Part shown: piece after piece, positions 33,174-44,695 of the stretch
How the letters are laid out: each line of letters opens with the position of its first letter
How positions within the stretch are numbered: the stretch's first letter is position 1
Assembly: GCA_037042185.1 (NCBI GenBank)
Contig: JAXQJY010000026.1
Location: forward strand, 2,106,827-2,170,826
Direction: 5' to 3'
Origin: Sordariomycetes sp. S80-01Y
Lineage: Eukaryota > Ascomycota > Sordariomycetes
DNA: 64,000 nt
Made by a program: the position numbers and the translations under genes
The notes under the pieces: model-generated
Database searches by the model: none
Seen by the model: the letters and a program-made list of their open reading frames with translations, nothing else
What the model was told of the DNA's origin: nothing

Positions 33174-34799
33174 ATGCCTCTCTCTGTAGAACTTGAAGCC
33201 CCGAATGGACGCAAGTACACGCAGCCCACGGGTCTTTTCATAAACAACGAGTTCGTTTCGTCGTCCAGTGGAAAGACAATTACCTCGATTGACCCAGCGT
33301 GAGTGCTGACGACTATACCTCCAAGGTGCAAGACCACTAACGCGCCACAGCACCGAGAAAACCATTGCTTCCGTCGCCGCTGCTGACGCGCAAGATGTCG
33401 ACAAGGCAGTGCAGGCCGCAAAGAAGGCGCTGCATGAACCTGCCTGGGGAGAGCTTGCTGCGACCGATCGCGGACAACTCATGTACAAGCTCGCCGACAT
33501 GGTGGAGCAGAATAGTGAGATGCTCGCCACAATCGAGGCCTGGGACAATGGTGTGTTTTCGTTTGCGCGCGTGTGCGTGAGTGTTGCGTATTGTGTCCCA
33601 TACTGACAATTTGCTTAGGCAAGACTTACGCAGACGCACTAGAAGGGGACATTGCCGAGGTGGTCACCACATTTCGATACTACGCCGGCTGGGCGGACAA
33701 GGTGTTTGGTCAGACAATCAGCACCACCAGACAGAAGTTTGCCTACACGATCCGCCAGCCCATCGGAGTAGTGGGCCAGATCATCCCCTGGAACTACCCC
33801 TTGGGCATGGCCGCCTGGAAGCTTGGTCCGGCTCTCGCGTGCGGCAACACCGTTGTGATCAAGGCGGCAGAGCAGACGCCTCTTTCCATCTTGGTTCTCG
33901 GTACATTGATAAAAGAAGCCGGGTTTCCCCCAGGTGTCGTCAATATCATTAATGGACTTGGCGCAGTGGCTGGGTCGGCGCTGTCGCAACATGCCCTGGT
34001 GGATAAGATCGCCTTTACGGGCTCGACGGAGACGGCGAAGCAGATCATGGGCGCTGCCGCGAAGACGCTCAAGAATATAACGCTAGAGACGGGTGGTAAG
34101 TCACCGCTCTTGGTCTTTGAGGATGCGGACCTCGAGCAAGCGGCTAAATGGGCCCATCTCGGCATCTTCTCCAACCAAGGGCAGATATGCACGGCTACAT
34201 CCCGCGTCCTTGTACAAGAGAGTGTGTATGACAAGTTCATGGAGATATTCCTCGAAACGGTCAAGACGGCCAGTAAAGTGGGCAGCCAGTGGGAGACCAG
34301 CACATATCAAGGCCCACAGGTGTCGGAGGCTCAGTACAAGCGCATCCTCGAGTACATTAACATTGGCAAAGATGAAGGGGCCAAAGTGACAATAGGCGGG
34401 CGGACGCTCCGAGATGACCAGGGCGGGCAGGGTTTTTTCATTGCACCGACTGTGTTTACGGATGTGAAGCCGTCCATGCGCGTTTTCAAGGAGGAGATAT
34501 TCGGTCCGGTCGTGGCCGTGTGCCGCTTCAAGACGGAAGAAGAGGCGCTGGCGCTAGCAAACGACTCGATGTATGGTCTCGGGTCGTCCGTCTTTACGAA
34601 GGATATGGAAAGGGGCCACAGGATGGCTGAGCGGATCGAGGCGGGCATGGTCTGGATCAACAGTAGCCAGGACTCGGATCCGCGGATCCCGTTTGGCGGC
34701 ATGAAGCAAAGCGGCATCGGGAGGGAGCTCGGTGAGGCTGGGCTAGAGGCGTACTCGCAGATCAAGGCTGTGCATGTGAACATGGGGAGCAAGCTATGA
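33174..34799 (+). CDS. Aldehyde dehydrogenase, predicted peroxisomal
   Basis: Exons 33174-33298, 33351-33550 and 33619-34799 give 501 residues. The ALDH signatures are all present: IPWNYPLGMAAWKLGPALA, the nucleotide-binding FTGSTETAKQIM, the catalytic Glu in LETGGKSPLLV, the catalytic Cys in NQGQICTATSR, and EEIFGPVVAV and PFGGMKQSGIGRE near the end. It oxidises aldehydes to acids with NAD(P)+. The C-terminus is GSKL, a PTS1 signal rarely noted on this family in fungi. It therefore shares a compartment with the amine oxidase at 25394-27502, whose aldehyde product it can remove. Both introns have consensus donors. Relatives are usually annotated as cytosolic or mitochondrial. Confidence 0.94.
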
Positions 34800-34921
34800 G
34801 CTGTGCGGGAGGGGTAGGCAAAAAAGGGGGACCCCGATTATTCTAGGACTGACTCGACAGAATTTTAGGAGCGATGTTGACCTAGCGAATCTATTACATG
34901 CGGGCCATATTGTCGCATATC

Positions 34922-35218
34922 TCAATCAGCTTGGTCTTTGTACCGCGTTCCAGTGAATACGTCAGCAACCTTGAGCAAGTCTTCTCGTCTTCGTGGCGGA
35001 TGCACATTTACGCTATGTTCCGCGTCGGGAATTATATGCAGCGTTGGGTTCTTGAGCCCCTTGTGGAGGTCCCATGCGCTGCGAGAAGGACACACCATGT
35101 CATACCGACCCTGGACGATTTCACCTATGTTGTTCAGTTGCTTGTCGAGTCTGAAAGACCCAATGCCACATACAAGGTATATCTTCGATGGGCCAAGGTG
35201 ACTTCTATGATACCCCAT
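34922..35218 (-). pseudogene. Relic of a proline iminopeptidase (C-terminal part)
   Basis: The minus strand encodes only the end of an alpha/beta-hydrolase of the prolyl aminopeptidase family. VQGRYDMVCPSRSAWDLHK carries the acid residue, and LHIIPDAEHSVNVHPP carries the catalytic His region. It is preceded by a degraded KIYLVCGIGSFRLDKQL that corresponds to the usual HYF-N-GFF-xDxQLL stretch. The N-terminal two thirds, with the GGSWG nucleophile elbow, are absent: upstream sequence (35219-35617) is unrelated and low in coding potential. It therefore cannot be functional. It lies in the convergent gap between the dehydrogenase and the MFS gene. Confidence 0.65.
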
Positions 35219-35617
35219 GGGCTGATGGCCGATACTTCAACCGACTCCCCCCCCTCTCCCCTTCCCCACCTGCCGGCATCTTCGCAATTTATGGCCTGAG
35301 CCATCACTTATCCCTTCACCCTTGACCTTAGTAACCAGTCGGACTTAGTCAATAAGCCCGCCGGACTAAGGCTTGAACATTCTACCATTGTTACTCAACA
35401 TACAAGATATAGCTGCTCCCCAAACGCGTAGGAAGTTCTCCGAGCAGTTTGAATCTTTGCCAGCAAAAGGTAAATCTGATTGGTCACCGCGTTACGTAAA
35501 AGCTCTAGGAGTATTCAGCCAAGTACGTTGAGTGCCAACCACAACAGAGCACCGCACTGGGGTCGAAACGCCATCAGCTCTTCTGAGTTGCTGCTAGCGA
35601 TATATGAAGGACTTTGC

Positions 35618-37326
35618 TCAATCTATCTTCAGTCCAATCTTGCCAGTTTGCCGGAGTCCCCAGAAACCGACAGCGCTACATCCTAGCATTAGGGCGAACA
35701 TTGTCCAAAAACTAGCCCTGTAGCCCACCATGAGAGCCTCGACTGGCTTCATACCTACGTGGTCTTTCGAAACTAGCGCTGATATAGTTTGCATTGTGGC
35801 GAGCCCAAACGCCGTCCCGAATTGTGTTGCGGTGTTGAAAACAGCTCCCGCAAGAGCCTGCCTGTTCTCGGGGAAGACGTCGGAGATGATGATAAGGCCA
35901 ACCGTGAATAGGATATCAGCACTGATGGGCGTAAGGATTTGGGCGATAAAGGCGTTCGCCCAGAAAGGCCATGAAGGCTGGATAACAGCCATGAGAATCG
36001 GGGCGCCGGCGGTGAGAAGAGCCGAGATCGTGACGATCCATATCACAGGGATCTTGTGGACGAAGAATCCTGTGGAAATATTTAAGATGGTGCCGACGAC
36101 GAGACTCGGGAGTATGCGAATGGCGGCTTGAAGGCCCGACAGGTTCTGAATCTCCTGGAAGCTAATATGTCCTTAGTCCTGATACATGCAATCATGAGGG
36201 AAATACTCTCTTACAACAAGCTAGCAAAGAGCTCGAGTGAGTTCAGAACCGCAAAAGATAATGCAGTGGTTGCACAAATAGCTGTAAATGATTTAAGAAG
36301 CCAAAGTCTATTGGGAATAAGCGCAGGTTTTTCGATGCGGACCTGGCGATGCTCCCAGTAGAGAAAGATAGGCAAAGATAGAACTCCGAGGCAGAGGAAA
36401 ACAATTGTATCAGCTGCTCGGATCCTATCGGCATTACTGCTAAGGATGCTAAATGGGATATCAGCTGAATATTGAATTAGAAAGGTGCATATTGCTTACG
36501 ATAGAAAATACGACAGGAATGCCATAAAAGACGAAGCTAACAAAGCACCTACCCAGTCAACATTTTCCCTAATGTCTGTAACGACCCTTGTGAAGGACTT
36601 CAGAGGAGTGCTTCGTGGGAGGGAAAAGAGCCCTATTGCAGATAGAGCAAGAATGAAACTTCCATAGATATACCACCCGGTCCTCCATCCAACAGTGTCC
36701 ACTAGAATACCGCCGATAACAAGTCCGAAGGAGAACCCAAGTGGCTGGCTCATTCCTAGGCAAGAGAAAGCAATATTGCGACCCCTACCTCTTGGAAGCA
36801 CCTTTGTAACTAGTGCTACTGAGCTGGCCAAGTGTAGTGCTAAGCCGACTCCTTGAAGGGCTCGTAGCGCCACTAGCTGTTCACCTGTCTTAACGAAACC
36901 ACTGGCCAGCATGAATACGCCGCATGCAAAGCAGCCAACCAGATTCGTGACGCGTGGGCCCAAGACGTCGGCTAGTGATCCAGCAAGCAAGATGGTCGCA
37001 GTCGTCGCCAAGGCCGCAACGGACGCAGGCCAAAAGGCTAACGACCGAGGCAAAGTGAGGTCTTTTGCCATTGTAGGCAGCCCCACAAAGACGAGGCCCT
37101 TTACGGCGTTATTGGTAAAGTTCACTCCCGACAATTGGAAGGTAACCATTCCTTTTTGTAGCAGCCCGACGGGGTGCGAGGCTCCTCCAGGATTTCCCTC
37201 CTCCTGGATACCTTGAGCAACATTGTCGTGGGAGTCGGGCTCATTGTCGTTGAAAGATATAATTGTGTCAAAGGGGATAATTGTCGGCGCGGGAGGTTCA
37301 ATGAGGGTCTGAGCGTGGGCTGCCAT
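35618..37326 (-). CDS. MFS transporter, DHA2-like (14-helix drug/metabolite exporter type)
   Basis: Exons read on the minus strand are 37326-36500, 36448-36215 and 36161-35618, giving 534 residues. A hydrophilic N-terminus of about 60 residues precedes the helices. MFS landmarks are LLAGSLADVLGPRVTNLVG (the loop-2/3 motif A region), LRALQGVGLALHLASSVALV (motif B) and LGMSQPLGFSFGLVIGGILVD (motif C, antiporter group). Exon 3 holds the last helices, ending VGFWGLRQTGKIGLKID. This is the fungal DHA2-like family related to multidrug and aminotriazole-resistance exporters, in the plasma membrane. The substrate is unknown. Its relation to the neighbouring amine cluster is unclear; it is separated by a pseudogene and transcribed toward it. 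All exon junctions are in phase, with ACTAAG or CTAAT near the acceptors. Confidence 0.9.
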
Positions 37327-37477
37327 CTTGGTGTCAAATTACCTCTTTTCCTGTACACTCATTAGTCAATCTCGAGCAGCGACGCTCTGTCGTACTGGGA
37401 GCTGCTTCTATATAGATTTAAAACCGGTAATTCCTGGAATGTCAAGGGTGCGTAGGATGCATAGGGTGCGATGTCAT

Positions 37478-37750
37478 TGTTACGACCAATAGGTGGCCTC
37501 GACGTGACCAGGGTTCAAACCCACTGGTTTCAACCAATCCAATCAAGGAGCGCCCAAACCACCTGGCGCTCCTCGTGTTATGCCAGTCAGGTGAGCGCTC
37601 AACACGTCAGCGGTCGACAAGTCCTGGGCGCCCAACACCACCAGCGTTCACTTCACTATATAGATACACATTCAGTCATTAGATATCACTGCAGCTAGAC
37701 AGCTATCCATGAACTATAAGTGACGCCTCTACCTAAAGTAGTTCCCCAGC
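37478..37750 (+). repeat. Solo-LTR-like repeat, copy C
   Basis: Begins TGTTACGACC, followed by GGCC-TCGACGTGACC and TTTCAACCAAT. The same layout occurs at 44696 (plus) and 56837 (minus). A TATATAG at 37664 and a terminal segment GTGACGCCTCTACCT near 37720-37735 resemble the promoter and R/U5 parts of fungal Gypsy-type LTRs. No internal element or second LTR is seen, so it is probably a solo LTR. The 3' limit is approximate. Confidence 0.5.
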
Positions 37751-37830
37751 CATTGAGAACCGCTTAGTGACCGACCGCTGCATAGCACGATATCCCGGTT
37801 TACCCGCCCACATAAAATTAGTCTTTGTTT

Positions 37831-38490
37831 TTACCTACTCTTTAGTGGTAGTAGAGTACTACCTGGTGCCGCTGTCCTGGTTGCTTTCTGATTGCTCCGA
37901 TGCAGGGTCCCATGGGTCGGACAGAGGTTCTGCCGGCTCCGGTAGATACCCGATATCAACCATGGCAGGCCACTCAGTTTATTGAATATAAGTACCACCA
38001 CCCAACGTATGCTGCTTAAACCCATTATTCTCCCTCTTCTATTCGTCACTGACACTGCTTCCTGCTCATCCTCATCCAAGGATAAAAATGCCGCATCGGC
38101 AGGAGCGGCCTGGATATTGAGTTTCTTGCGCTCATTGGCCTGTTCCTGCTTGCGGACTAGAGCCGTCATCTCGACATTTTTAAGACCCTCATGTGATTCA
38201 GTGATGACAGAGTTAGGAACACCGCCACCGCCACAGAAACACACCAGTACATCATTAAAACAGCCGCGCTTCATTGCGCAATGCTTCTGGAAGGCAGCTC
38301 ACATATATCGAGCCGCACTAGGAAGGAGAAGCTTCTTGACCGCCATTCTGATGAGATCAATGGTGAGGAAATAGCAGTCGATAAAGAACAGCCGATCAAG
38401 GACTTTGATAAATAAGTGTATTGAATTGAAATCCTGAATCGATGGGAGTCGTGGGTGAGTATGAGACTTGTCACCCATCGCGGCCTCCAA
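37831..38490 (-). pseudogene. Degenerate ORF, possible transposon-derived relic
   Basis: The minus strand is open in one frame across 38490-37831 except for a single TGA at 38301-38299, inside the phrase SAARYM-stop-AAFQKHCAMKRG. Restoring a TGG there would be a single G-to-A reversal. The peptide contains CFNDVLVCFCGGGG and an acidic SLDEDEQEAV stretch. I cannot assign a family. Position beside an LTR relic and the RIP-like lesion suggest mobile-element origin, without proof. Confidence 0.3.
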
Positions 38491-39235
38491 TATTCATACT
38501 GATTAAATATCTTATTGCCTCCAATGTATGCATTTATGTACTAAAGCAGACTGCAACAGTCGTAGTGTATCGGCATTAGAACTACACATGCAGACCTAAT
38601 CATCAGAGTATTGTGCATCTATCGTGACTAATCAGACACTTATCTAAGACGCTTATGAACACAGCAGTACGTCAAATGTATGTCAACAAGGAACTCCGTT
38701 GAGACTGAGAGCAAGCTAAGCATGTTGAGACGGGATGAAGCGGCTAGGTTAGTGTGGTGCTGAGGGAATGTGCCGCGATTTGAAAGCTGACTAAACCGCG
38801 TCTACAGTCCTCTCCACTTGTACCGTCATCAATTAGTCGGCAGGCACTATACGCCCTTCATGTCACTTCATAAGGATTTGGTAGCTTTGCTGACAATGAA
38901 CCAAGCCAAGGCTGCAAGAGCGCTCAATGTTTCCTTTTTTTGGGATATTCGCAGGGAGAGGGATTTTGTGCGCCACATGTTTAGTGATGAGTGACATTAC
39001 GATCATTCAGCTCATTGGCCAAGTCTGGAGGAGGATTACGATTCGGGATCATGAGCTAGAGTATGATGACGCCATAGCATAGCGGGTTATACTGATTGTT
39101 GAAAGTGTTGTAGTTATACGTATATATTTGTATTTATATTCACGTACTGCGCGATGCTACATTTGAAGTCAAGTTGTCATTCTGTGTATGTATCTACGCC
39201 TCTTCAATTAACATCACCTTGAACCCCCAAATAGC
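38491..39235. other. Intergenic region upstream of the hydrolase at 39236
   Basis: No gene is seen. The last 150 bases are AT-rich with a tatatttgtatttatatt stretch (about 39120-39140) that could serve as promoter. Confidence 0.4.
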
Positions 39236-40105
39236 ATGTCAGCCACAAAAGTCGCATACGTTGAGGCGGATGGCCTCGAAGTCTTTTATCGATCTGCTGG
39301 AGAGGAGAGCGCGCCACTCATAGTTCTGCTTCATGGCTATCCCACTTCTTCTCATATGTTCCGCAACCTTATTCCTCAATTAGCAACCAAATATCGCGTC
39401 ATTGCACCCGATCTCCCAGGTTTCGGATTCACCAAAGTCCCAGGCTCGCGCAATTACCGACACACTTTCGAGAATCTAACCAACACCTTCACTGCATTCG
39501 TGGACGCTTTGGGTCTGAAGCGGTTTGCAATCTACATCTTCGACTACGGTGCCCCTGTTGGCCTCCGCTTCGCTCTCAATCACCCTGATGCGGTTGTAGC
39601 GATCGTCACACAAAACGGCAATGCCTACATTGAAGGTTTTGGCGATGGTTTCTGGCCACCAGTCAAGAAATATTGGGCGAGTGGAAGTTCTCAGGACCGC
39701 GAAGCACTCCGCGGTGCGACAAAGCTCGATGCGACTATATGGCAGTATCAGGATGGAACGAAAAACTTTGAGGCAATTCCACCAGAGACGTACCATTTGG
39801 ACCAAGCCCTGATGGATCGACCCGGGAATGCCGATATTCAATTGGATCTCTTCTACGACTACAGAACCAATGTTGACCTATATCCCAAGTTCCACGAGTA
39901 CTTCCGCGAGTCAGACGTCCCGATACTGGCAGTCTGGGGAAAGAACGACACCATCTTTATTTCTCCAGGGGCAGAAGCTTACCAAAGGGATGCCTCTGTC
40001 TTCGAGCTACAATGGCTAGACACGGGACACTTTGCATTAGAGACGAACGAGGCCGAAATGGCAACGTCGATAGATAACTTTTTATCTAAGCATGAAGTCT
40101 TTTAG
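39236..40105 (+). CDS. Alpha/beta hydrolase, haloalkane dehalogenase / epoxide hydrolase-like
   Basis: Single exon, 289 residues. The oxyanion motif LLHGYPTSSHMFR lies at 31-43, DLPGFGFT near 59, and the nucleophile elbow IYIFDYGAPVGL puts Asp103 where esterases have Ser. The later acid is in VWGKNDTIF (Asp238) and the base in LDTGHFALE (His265). An Asp nucleophile with HGxP is the hallmark of the epoxide hydrolase and haloalkane dehalogenase branch. The missing upstream Tyr pair of true epoxide hydrolases cannot be judged by eye. Cytosolic, no signal peptide. It stands alone between repeat-rich gaps, so no pathway is suggested. Confidence 0.9.
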   Translation: MSATKVAYVEADGLEVFYRSAGEESAPLIVLLHGYPTSSHMFRNLIPQLATKYRVIAPDLPGFGFTKVPGSRNYRHTFENLTNTFTAFVDALGLKRFAIYIFDYGAPVGLRFALNHPDAVVAIVTQNGNAYIEGFGDGFWPPVKKYWASGSSQDREALRGATKLDATIWQYQDGTKNFEAIPPETYHLDQALMDRPGNADIQLDLFYDYRTNVDLYPKFHEYFRESDVPILAVWGKNDTIFISPGAEAYQRDASVFELQWLDTGHFALETNEAEMATSIDNFLSKHEVF

Positions 40106-43100
40106 TATTTTAAAGTTTCGCGGCAGTTAACATTTTTAGTTTAGCGATAAAACCTCTTATTAGAGAAATATATTTATTAAGAGTACTAGGCCTTTACACT
40201 AGCTCATGACTAGCCGGGTATACTAAAAAATAAGGATATTAGCACGATAACTAATGCTAAGTAGAGCGGGGTGGTATCATACTCGGGCCTAATAGTAATG
40301 GGAATCGTCAGTATCCCTCGCCATATTAATTTTGGTGGGAGATTTAGAGGCGCTTGCCTAATATCGGTGCCACCGATAAATATATAACTTACCCTACCGA
40401 CGATTAGTATTCTTAGTATTTAAGACGCTAAATCTTCTAATAATAGTGAGATTATTATAGCTCCGAATAAGATTATATCCTGGACCTTAGTATCTTACTT
40501 AGTTATTAACTACACTGTCTTCGGAAGTACTATAAATAATTCGACCCAGTGTGTGGCGGCTAGCTATCTAATTTAAAACTAGATTACTTGGCAGCGCCAT
40601 ATACCACATTCTCTAGGAAGGGTTACCAGAGGCGGCTTTGGGTTTATATCATCCATTCATTGGCCGCGTTCAGTGTAAAGAGACTGGGCTCTAGGTTAAG
40701 GCCCTCGTTAGTGTGGTTCAGAGCCATAACTGTAATCTCCTTCGTGGCCAGAGGGAGGCTAGGAGGCTCTGTCAAGAAACTACCTCGTATTTCAAGAAGA
40801 ATTAGGTAGGAATGTGTTTATTATCGGCTGTATGACGACGCTTGGCGGACCAAGCAGTATGCTGCTCTTCAGCAGATGCATTCAGAACCTTAGAGGTCCC
40901 TATCTTATGCGAAGTAAGGCCGGATCCGATCTTATCACATGTCCCATCCAAGCTGAAACCTCTGGTTAGTAATGTGATCACATCAGGGTCTTTTCTTGCT
41001 AAATAATCCGGTCGCTGATGGCCGCCATGGACACAGCGGCCTATATTCCAAGGGTGGGGAGCGAGGCGGACCTTCGCGTCATTTCCATTAGGCCCACATG
41101 CTGCATTGAACCGCTAGTAAAGGCATAAGATTGAGCAGTGTGTACATGAAAATTGTGATAGAGACTAGGCGGTGTTGACCACGTCGATGATCAATCTGCA
41201 AAGATAGTGCATCCTCGTGGTCATGCCATGAGCATTCCATCTTGGTTTCCGGCGAGACGTGATGTCTAGATCCGCCCAGGTATGTCTAAAACCAATACTA
41301 AATCCGTGATAGGGAATCCTTCATACACTGCTAAACCATACTCGATTTGAAAAGTCTTAACAGTCTTTTCTCGCTGTTTTGGCAAGTTTATTACAGTCCC
41401 TTGATCCACGTATATCGAGCACGCCCAGTCATGATGCACGCGATTTAAGCGTGGGACTTTGACGACAGGAAGTAAGTGCTCCTCTCTGAACTAAAACCAA
41501 TGCCACGCAGTAACATTCTCATTCATCATAGCGCCCACAACATATTAGATGAACTGGCGAGGTGCATCAAGGTTGGCAGCAATCTCGTCGTCAGCGTCGT
41601 TGCGATCAGCCTAGAAGGTCGAATCATCACTGGCGACAAGACCCACGTGTCTTGCCGTCTTTCTCAGTGAACAAGAGCATACAGAATTCATGAAGTTCCG
41701 GCCGTTAGAATCATCTTTGCACCCACTTTCTTCGTGCGGCCGGTAGCAATCGCGGGGCAATTAGAATAGCCGTTTCCAAGCCATGCTCGAGGCCGGCCAG
41801 CAAAGTACAAGAGAGCAAATGGTTGAAAGATTTGTAAATATAGCCGTCGCGGTGGGCTTTTGAATGCGCTACGAGCCTGGGTCTTGGGTTGGCGAGAAAG
41901 GCCTGAAAGTCGCTAGTTATGCGATTGGCGCTGCGATTGACGAGAGGACCTAACAGATCCAAGAAAATACTCGGCGAAGCGTTCATCTGCGTCGTTAGGT
42001 GACTCCCATGTTGCATATTGTATTACTGGTGGTCTGGCTGCTTATGAGGTTCGTCCTACATATTGGGGAGCGTCTTCGTAACACGAGGGTGCCTGGTAAT
42101 GGATATCCGAAGGCTACTATGAGAATGCTACTTTGCTGGGAAGAAGTAATTTGATTCCGGTATTCCTGCACGAGATAGCTCCTATTCAGATGTCTTAGCT
42201 TCCCCAGGCTGTTGACCTGCCTAGCCGAGCATTAGCTATTGTAAAGTCCGCTTCTTGAGCACATTGCCCACTTGACATCTGTCAAACGTTAAATGCTACG
42301 GACAATTGAAGCTGTAATTAAGTTTGCATAGCGTATCTCATCATGCTCTGGGGCCAGTTTGCAAACACAATGATGATGCAGAAGCGCCACTCTTCCTGTC
42401 AAATACGGTGTTGTGTAACCCTACAACCACCCCGCTCTAAGCCTAGACCTGGACGTCCCGCCTTTGAACCTGCCTGGCGTTAAGCTACTGCACGAGGACC
42501 AATCACCGTGGGACAGTGTCGTATGCGTTGGGTGGCTCGGGCGGTTCGAATGTCATAGCTAGAAAAGGATTGGACTTTCACGTGAGAACTTTTTAACGGT
42601 GGCCCTGACCTGCGGTTGCCCAAGCTGTGGGCAGAAAACTTGGCGCCACGGCCCCGCCAGTGATAGTCCAGAACACTTGGGTTTATACAGCTTATGTCAC
42701 GATGGCTACATACTCACGAGACATTAATGGAGGTTGGTGGACATCCCGACTGCTGATATGCTCAAGACGTGAAATGATGTCCCGTCTGGTGTGTAGCTGA
42801 AAAGCTTAATCCCACAATCATAAAAAAATGGGTGTCCAAACATGCAGATTTTGGAGACAGTCATGAGGAAACGAGGGACATTGGCGCAATGCGGCGTTGA
42901 ACTTGTATTATTGCTATAGTCTGTACGGCGGTACTTCCATTGGATCGCTGGACTCAACTGCAGTCGAGACCAAGCCACCTAGCTTGTGACAGTGGTGATT
43001 GTTCGGACACCGTAAGTATCTGGTCGGCATGAAGCGGGCCAAATCCTATTCCTCGGTTCATGATCACTGATGGCAAGTCCGACTTCCCATGGCAGTTCTT

Positions 43101-43394
43101 GATTTGCTACTGTGAGTGACAGGGGACGCCGGCTCAGGTCCGTCCTCATGTTCGTAGTGCTGAATTTCGGTCTGGAATGTTCACATGCAGCTTCCGAAAG
43201 GTGAACTATAGGAGTACCTTCAATCATTTCGCCTTTTACTTTTAAGTGACGCCCACCACTTCGGATGGGCCTCGCCAATTTGTCCCTGTCAGACCCTTAG
43301 TTATTCGGGTCGTCGCTCGCCAGAAACATCATTTGCTACCAGTCTCATATCAAGCAAGCTACATTGCTGACGTCCAGTTTTAATCTTTGCTTTG
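40106..43394. other. Gene-poor, repeat-bearing gap of 3.3 kb
   Basis: 40110-40600 is AT-rich with many TpA steps and includes the dispersed string at 40292-40309 shared with 24861-24878. A minus-strand ORF at 41711-42016 (101 residues, from an ATG) has no recognisable domain. The rest shows no coding signal. The region looks like decayed repeat plus spacer. Confidence 0.45.
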
Positions 43395-44173
43395 ATGAGC
43401 AATCGAAACGATTCCACGATGGCACGCAAAGGAGAACGCAATGGTACCGCTCACAGAGTTATTTCTGTCCTCCTACGCCTCACCCAAACCGCATGTGCCA
43501 TCATTGTTCTGGGACTGCTGAGTCGCTTTTGTTATCTTGTTGGCCTGGCTGATGTCTCTGTTGATGGTCGCATCATCTACGCCATGGTCACCGCCGGCAT
43601 AGCCATCATCTTTTCCCTCTTCCTCTGCGCACCTTTCAACATTCTTTTCATTAGCTTCCCATTTGATTTCATACTCTTCATCATGTGGCTCGTCGCGTTC
43701 TGTCTCTTGGAGACGGTATGCCCTCCTTTCCCATCCGTCTTATAAGCCAAAGCTAATCCATGCGGGGAAACAGAGAACTAGGATTGATACCTGCTCTTCC
43801 TCCTGGTACCACAATTACTGGGGCTACTACTGGGGCCGCTTCTGGCGGGTTGGTCCCATTGGAAGAGTACGTGTCGGAACGACTGGGTGTCCTCAATGGA
43901 GGACTGTCCTTGCTTTCTCATTCATTGCTCTCTTCCTGCACCTGCTCAGTGGAATTCTGGTGAGTTTGAAGTAGATATTTATCAATCCACGAGTGGACGA
44001 TAACAAATATCTAGGGTATTTATGTCTTCCGAACATATATCAAACTCAAGGAAACCACCGCAAATGTCAAGAAGCATGCGGCAAAGATCTCTGGGTGAGT
44101 ACAACTGTCTCAGATTGATAATTTACCTTTCAAACGCTGACCTAGATCCTATTATCAGCCGCTATTCACATGA
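43395..44173 (+). CDS. Four-helix membrane protein, MARVEL-like
   Basis: Exons 43395-43715, 43774-43959, 44015-44094 and 44146-44173 give 204 residues. Hydrophobic helices are seen at about 25-45 (CAIIVLGLLSRFCYLVGL), 57-77 (AMVTAGIAIIFSLFLCAPF), 80-105 (FPFDFILFIMWLVAFCLLE) and 150-172 (VLAFSFIALFLHLLSGIL). Between helices 3 and 4 lies a Trp/Tyr-rich loop, SSSWYHNYWGYYWGRFWR. This topology and the DFILFIMWLVAF phrase match fungal MARVEL-domain proteins, which associate with membrane microdomains and vesicle apposition. The exact role is unknown. The fourth exon is short, and if its intron is not removed the protein stops at ISG instead. Confidence 0.72.
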
Positions 44174-44695
44174 GCATAAGGACTCATGCTGTCAACATGA
44201 CCACCAGGCTAACGGAGGAGACCCTCCGGCGGAGCCTCTGGCACAGCCTACGGCTATAGTCTAGCTGTGAAGCTGCGAGAGGGAATATAAATTTCAATGG
44301 CCACATTTGAAGTTATTTACAAGGAACATGCTATTCATCAGTTCGACGAACAGTAGTAATAGATATCCTCCGGCCAATCCATGCCAGTGCCAATCGAGTA
44401 TACTCCTTCGTTCATCCTGGCATTTTGCCCACGCTTGAGTTCATGAGCGCCTTTGTCCTGCCGCTGCAGGGGTTCTGGAACGCCGTCATCAACGCTGTCA
44501 CTTCCCACTTCTACCCCTTCTTGGCTCTGTCCCGCTAATCCTACTGGTCAATTCTGCGGGGCATGCAACGCAATGGCCGGAGATGACGGACCCGACTTGG
44601 GGCCGGGATTGTACTGAATATCGGAAACAATAGCACGTGACGGCTAGCCTGATAAATGAATCTCGGTTGAATAAGCTCACCTAGACGCGTAGTGT
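44174..44695. other. Intergenic region
   Basis: No gene. Sequence between the MARVEL-like gene and the LTR-like repeat, with no feature I can name. Confidence 0.4.

Noticed and set aside
25394-37326. Treating the amine genes plus MFS exporter as a secondary-metabolite biosynthetic cluster
   Set aside because: No polyketide synthase, peptide synthetase, terpene synthase or P450 gene is present; the MFS gene is separated by a pseudogene, and the enzymes fit catabolism.
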